A DNA stretch of 64,000 bases from Empedobacter falsenii (GTDB taxonomy: Bacteria > Bacteroidota > Bacteroidia > Flavobacteriales > Weeksellaceae), in contig NZ_CP040908.1 in NCBI RefSeq assembly GCF_013488205.1, forward strand, positions 2,482,001-2,546,000, given 5' to 3'. Under the pieces are notes generated by a model. The model was not told the origin of the DNA, made no database searches, and saw only the letters and a list, made by a program, of their open reading frames with translations. The translations under genes were made by a program, and so were the position numbers. Below, one piece after another: positions 62,065 to 64,000 of this stretch. Numbering within the stretch: the stretch's first letter is position 1; each line of letters begins with the position of its first letter.

Positions 62065-63712
62065 CTTTTTGGTAGCGACCTTCTTCTTCTAATTGTTCTA
62101 GAAAATTTTTCGCTGAAACCTCATCTTGATTTGATTCTTTTGCAATTAATTCGATCAAAGCACTTTCTACATCTGTACTCATTCCGTCTTTTTGACCGCA
62201 GACATACAAATAAGCACCATCCTTTAACCAATTGTAAAGCTCTTTTCCTTGTTCTTTCACTCGATCTTGTACATAAATTTTATGTTTTTGATCTCTCGAA
62301 AAAGCTGTATCTAATTTGCTTAAAACTCCTGTCGAAAGCCATTCCTGAATTTCAGTTTGATAATAGAAATCCGAAACAAAATGTTGCTCACCAAAAAACA
62401 ACCAGTTTTTACCTTCTGCACCAATCGCATCACGATGTGTCAAAAAACTACGAAAAGGTGCAATTCCTGTTCCCGGACCAATCATAATCACCGATTGATT
62501 TTCATCTGGAAGTTTGAAGTTTTTATTTTTATGAATGTAAAATTCTATGGATTTACCTTGCTCAAAATCTGCTAAAAACTGAGAACATAATCCAGTTTTT
62601 TGTAGATCTGAAACTAAAAAAGTATTCAGACTAACCGTTAAGTGAATTTCATTATCATGTGCTTCATTCGATGATGAAATCGAATATAAACGTGGTGCAA
62701 TTGGATGCAAAAGATTTAAAATATCATCAAATTTTATTGTAGATTCAGACGAATAATATTTTATCAACAAATCAATTAAATCAATTTTAGTTTCGAGAAT
62801 TTCTACATTCAAAATTGTTGCAAATTGATCGATTGATTTTTTAGAAAGTGCTCTAATATTTTTTTCTTCAAGTTCTTGAGCGCGATTTTCTTCATTGAGA
62901 AGCTTTGCAATCTCTAAAATTTCGGTTTGATTATTTTTTGGATAAACACCCAAAGCATCACCTGGTTCGTAATCGACTTGCTCATCAACTGCTATTTCGA
63001 TATGATAGGTTTCTTTATTCGAACCTCTATCGTTCAAAATAACTTTATGCTTTACAATTCCTCCATACGATTTTTTTTGCGTAGAAGAACTTTGCAATTT
63101 TTGAGGTTGTACAACCATTGAACTTCCTTCTGATTGAATAGTTTTTAAAATATCCGCAAACCAATTTTCGGCAATTTCTTGATAATCTAAATCTACTTTT
63201 ACCAAATCGAAAACGCGTTGTGCGCCTAGTTTTCCAAATAATTCATCGATTTCTTCTCCTGATTTACAGAAAAACGGATAAGACGTATCGCCCAGACCAA
63301 AAACAGCAAACTTTGTTTGATTCAATTTTAGGTCAGAATTGCTCAAATTATCATAGAATTTTTGCGCATTTTGAGGTAAATCTCCATCTCCTTGCGTACT
63401 AAAAATTAGAATTAAAAACTCTTCTTTTTCAATTTTTTCGAGTGGATATTGAAACGCATCAATTGCTTTGGCTTGAATTTTATTCTTCTTAAAAATTCCA
63501 AGCAATTGATTGGCTAATTTCTTCGCATTTCCTGTTTCAGTTCCATAGATTATTGTAGGTTTGATTGAGGTTAAAACCTTTTGTTCTTTCGGCTCATCTT
63601 GTGTCTGATTCGCAACTAATCCAGCCAAATAACCATTTGTCCAAATAATTTCGTCACGTGATAATTCTTTTACTAAACTTTTTACTAAGTTCAATTTTTC
63701 GTTAGCTAGCAT
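62054..63712 (-). CDS. cysJ: Sulfite reductase flavoprotein alpha subunit
   Basis: A 552-residue flavoprotein. It has a flavodoxin domain (IYGTETGNAKKLANQL), an FAD-binding part (APRLYSISSSNEAH) and a NADPH domain (IMIGPGTGIAPFRSFL), with the end EEGRYQKDVY. It passes electrons from NADPH to CysI. I chose MLANEKLNLVKSLV as the start; the longer form from 63802 overlaps the upstream gene far more. Confidence 0.93.
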   Translation of the reverse strand: MLANEKLNLVKSLVKELSRDEIIWTNGYLAGLVANQTQDEPKEQKVLTSIKPTIIYGTETGNAKKLANQLLGIFKKNKIQAKAIDAFQYPLEKIEKEEFLILIFSTQGDGDLPQNAQKFYDNLSNSDLKLNQTKFAVFGLGDTSYPFFCKSGEEIDELFGKLGAQRVFDLVKVDLDYQEIAENWFADILKTIQSEGSSMVVQPQKLQSSSTQKKSYGGIVKHKVILNDRGSNKETYHIEIAVDEQVDYEPGDALGVYPKNNQTEILEIAKLLNEENRAQELEEKNIRALSKKSIDQFATILNVEILETKIDLIDLLIKYYSSESTIKFDDILNLLHPIAPRLYSISSSNEAHDNEIHLTVSLNTFLVSDLQKTGLCSQFLADFEQGKSIEFYIHKNKNFKLPDENQSVIMIGPGTGIAPFRSFLTHRDAIGAEGKNWLFFGEQHFVSDFYYQTEIQEWLSTGVLSKLDTAFSRDQKHKIYVQDRVKEQGKELYNWLKDGAYLYVCGQKDGMSTDVESALIELIAKESNQDEVSAKNFLEQLEEEGRYQKDVY

Positions 63713-64000
63713 AAGAAATTGTTGTTTTATGGTTATCAAAATATGAATTAGAAGTTGGCTGTTCATCAAACCAAGCGAATGATTGATGCAAATTGACAAC
63801 ATGACCTACGATAATTAAAGTTGGTACAAAATCGAAGGTCGGTAAATGGTTTTCTACAATATTTTCGAAAGTAAAAACTTGTGTTTTCTGATCTGGAGTT
63901 GTCGCTTGTTGAATAACTGCTAAACCTTTTTCGGTATCAATTCCATTCAAAATTAACTGATCGGCTAAAGTTTGTAAACGTTGTCCACTCATATAAAAAA
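63702..64000 (-). CDS. cobA: Uroporphyrinogen-III C-methyltransferase (partial, C-terminal part)
   Basis: The gene begins beyond the right edge. The last 98 residues are visible, with YMSGQRLQTLADQLI (the YMG-like block of the family), AVIQQATTPDQK and a late IIVGHVVNL motif, all typical of SUMT. It makes precorrin-2 for siroheme and overlaps cysJ by 11 nt. Confidence 0.88.
   Translation of the reverse strand, partial: FYMSGQRLQTLADQLILNGIDTEKGLAVIQQATTPDQKTQVFTFENIVENHLPTFDFVPTLIIVGHVVNLHQSFAWFDEQPTSNSYFDNHKTTISYAS

Noticed and set aside
1-64000. CRISPR array, tRNA, rRNA, phage or insertion-sequence genes
   Set aside because: None recognised on either strand; direct repeats seen are too few or too short.

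Overview
The window looks like a chromosomal segment of a low-GC Bacteroidota bacterium of the class Flavobacteriia, probably the Weeksellaceae/Flavobacteriaceae group. The evidence is a flexirubin/aryl-polyene gene cluster, a protein with a type IX secretion tail, menaquinone genes, and Bacteroidota-type promoters (-7 TAnnTTTG, -33 TTG). I recognise no tRNA, rRNA, phage, insertion sequence or CRISPR array. The species cannot be fixed from this sequence alone.

Region 1 (1-16.4 kb) is mixed housekeeping. It holds the start of an MFS exporter, ribB with an FMN riboswitch, and a T9SS cargo protein. A tight five-gene operon follows: an Lgt-like membrane protein, two small membrane proteins, a cysteine-rich radical SAM enzyme resembling the Tes/MSS lipid-coupling family, and an SGNH esterase. 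Next come menaquinone genes (menB, menF, a MenI-like thioesterase) with an acyltransferase, a PadR/PspC pair, an S1/P1 nuclease, a small heat-shock protein, an M28 peptidase and two unknown proteins.

Region 2 (16.5-47.7 kb) is one large minus-strand flexirubin-type operon plus two divergent genes. A tyrosine ammonia-lyase makes the 4-coumarate starter and a CoA-ligase-like enzyme activates it. Two ACPs, several ketosynthases, a FabG reductase and hotdog dehydratases build the polyene. DarA and DarB make the dialkylresorcinol. Acyltransferases, a BtrH-like protein, a C45 hydrolase, a CrtI-like oxidoreductase, LolA, ABC and MMPL proteins would join, modify and export the lipid pigment. The divergent pair is a halogenase-like flavoprotein and a cupin/JmjC-like protein. 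Two genes are broken: darB by an in-frame amber codon, and the fused MMPL/acyltransferase/methyltransferase gene by a frameshift. The cluster may therefore be cryptic or decaying in this strain.

Region 3 (47.7-58.1 kb) contains rplS, three tandem PPK2 polyphosphate kinases, and a YHS/SCO copper-linked group. It also has an MdaB-type quinone reductase beside a LysR regulator, and a TPR histidine kinase with its response regulator. The remaining stretch holds a 51-residue ORF, a candidate structured RNA, and an unknown membrane protein behind phased operator-like repeats.

Region 4 (58.2-64 kb) is the end of a sulfate-assimilation operon: cobA (partial), cysJ, cysI, a DUF2490 protein, and a siroheme-synthase/TSUP fusion.
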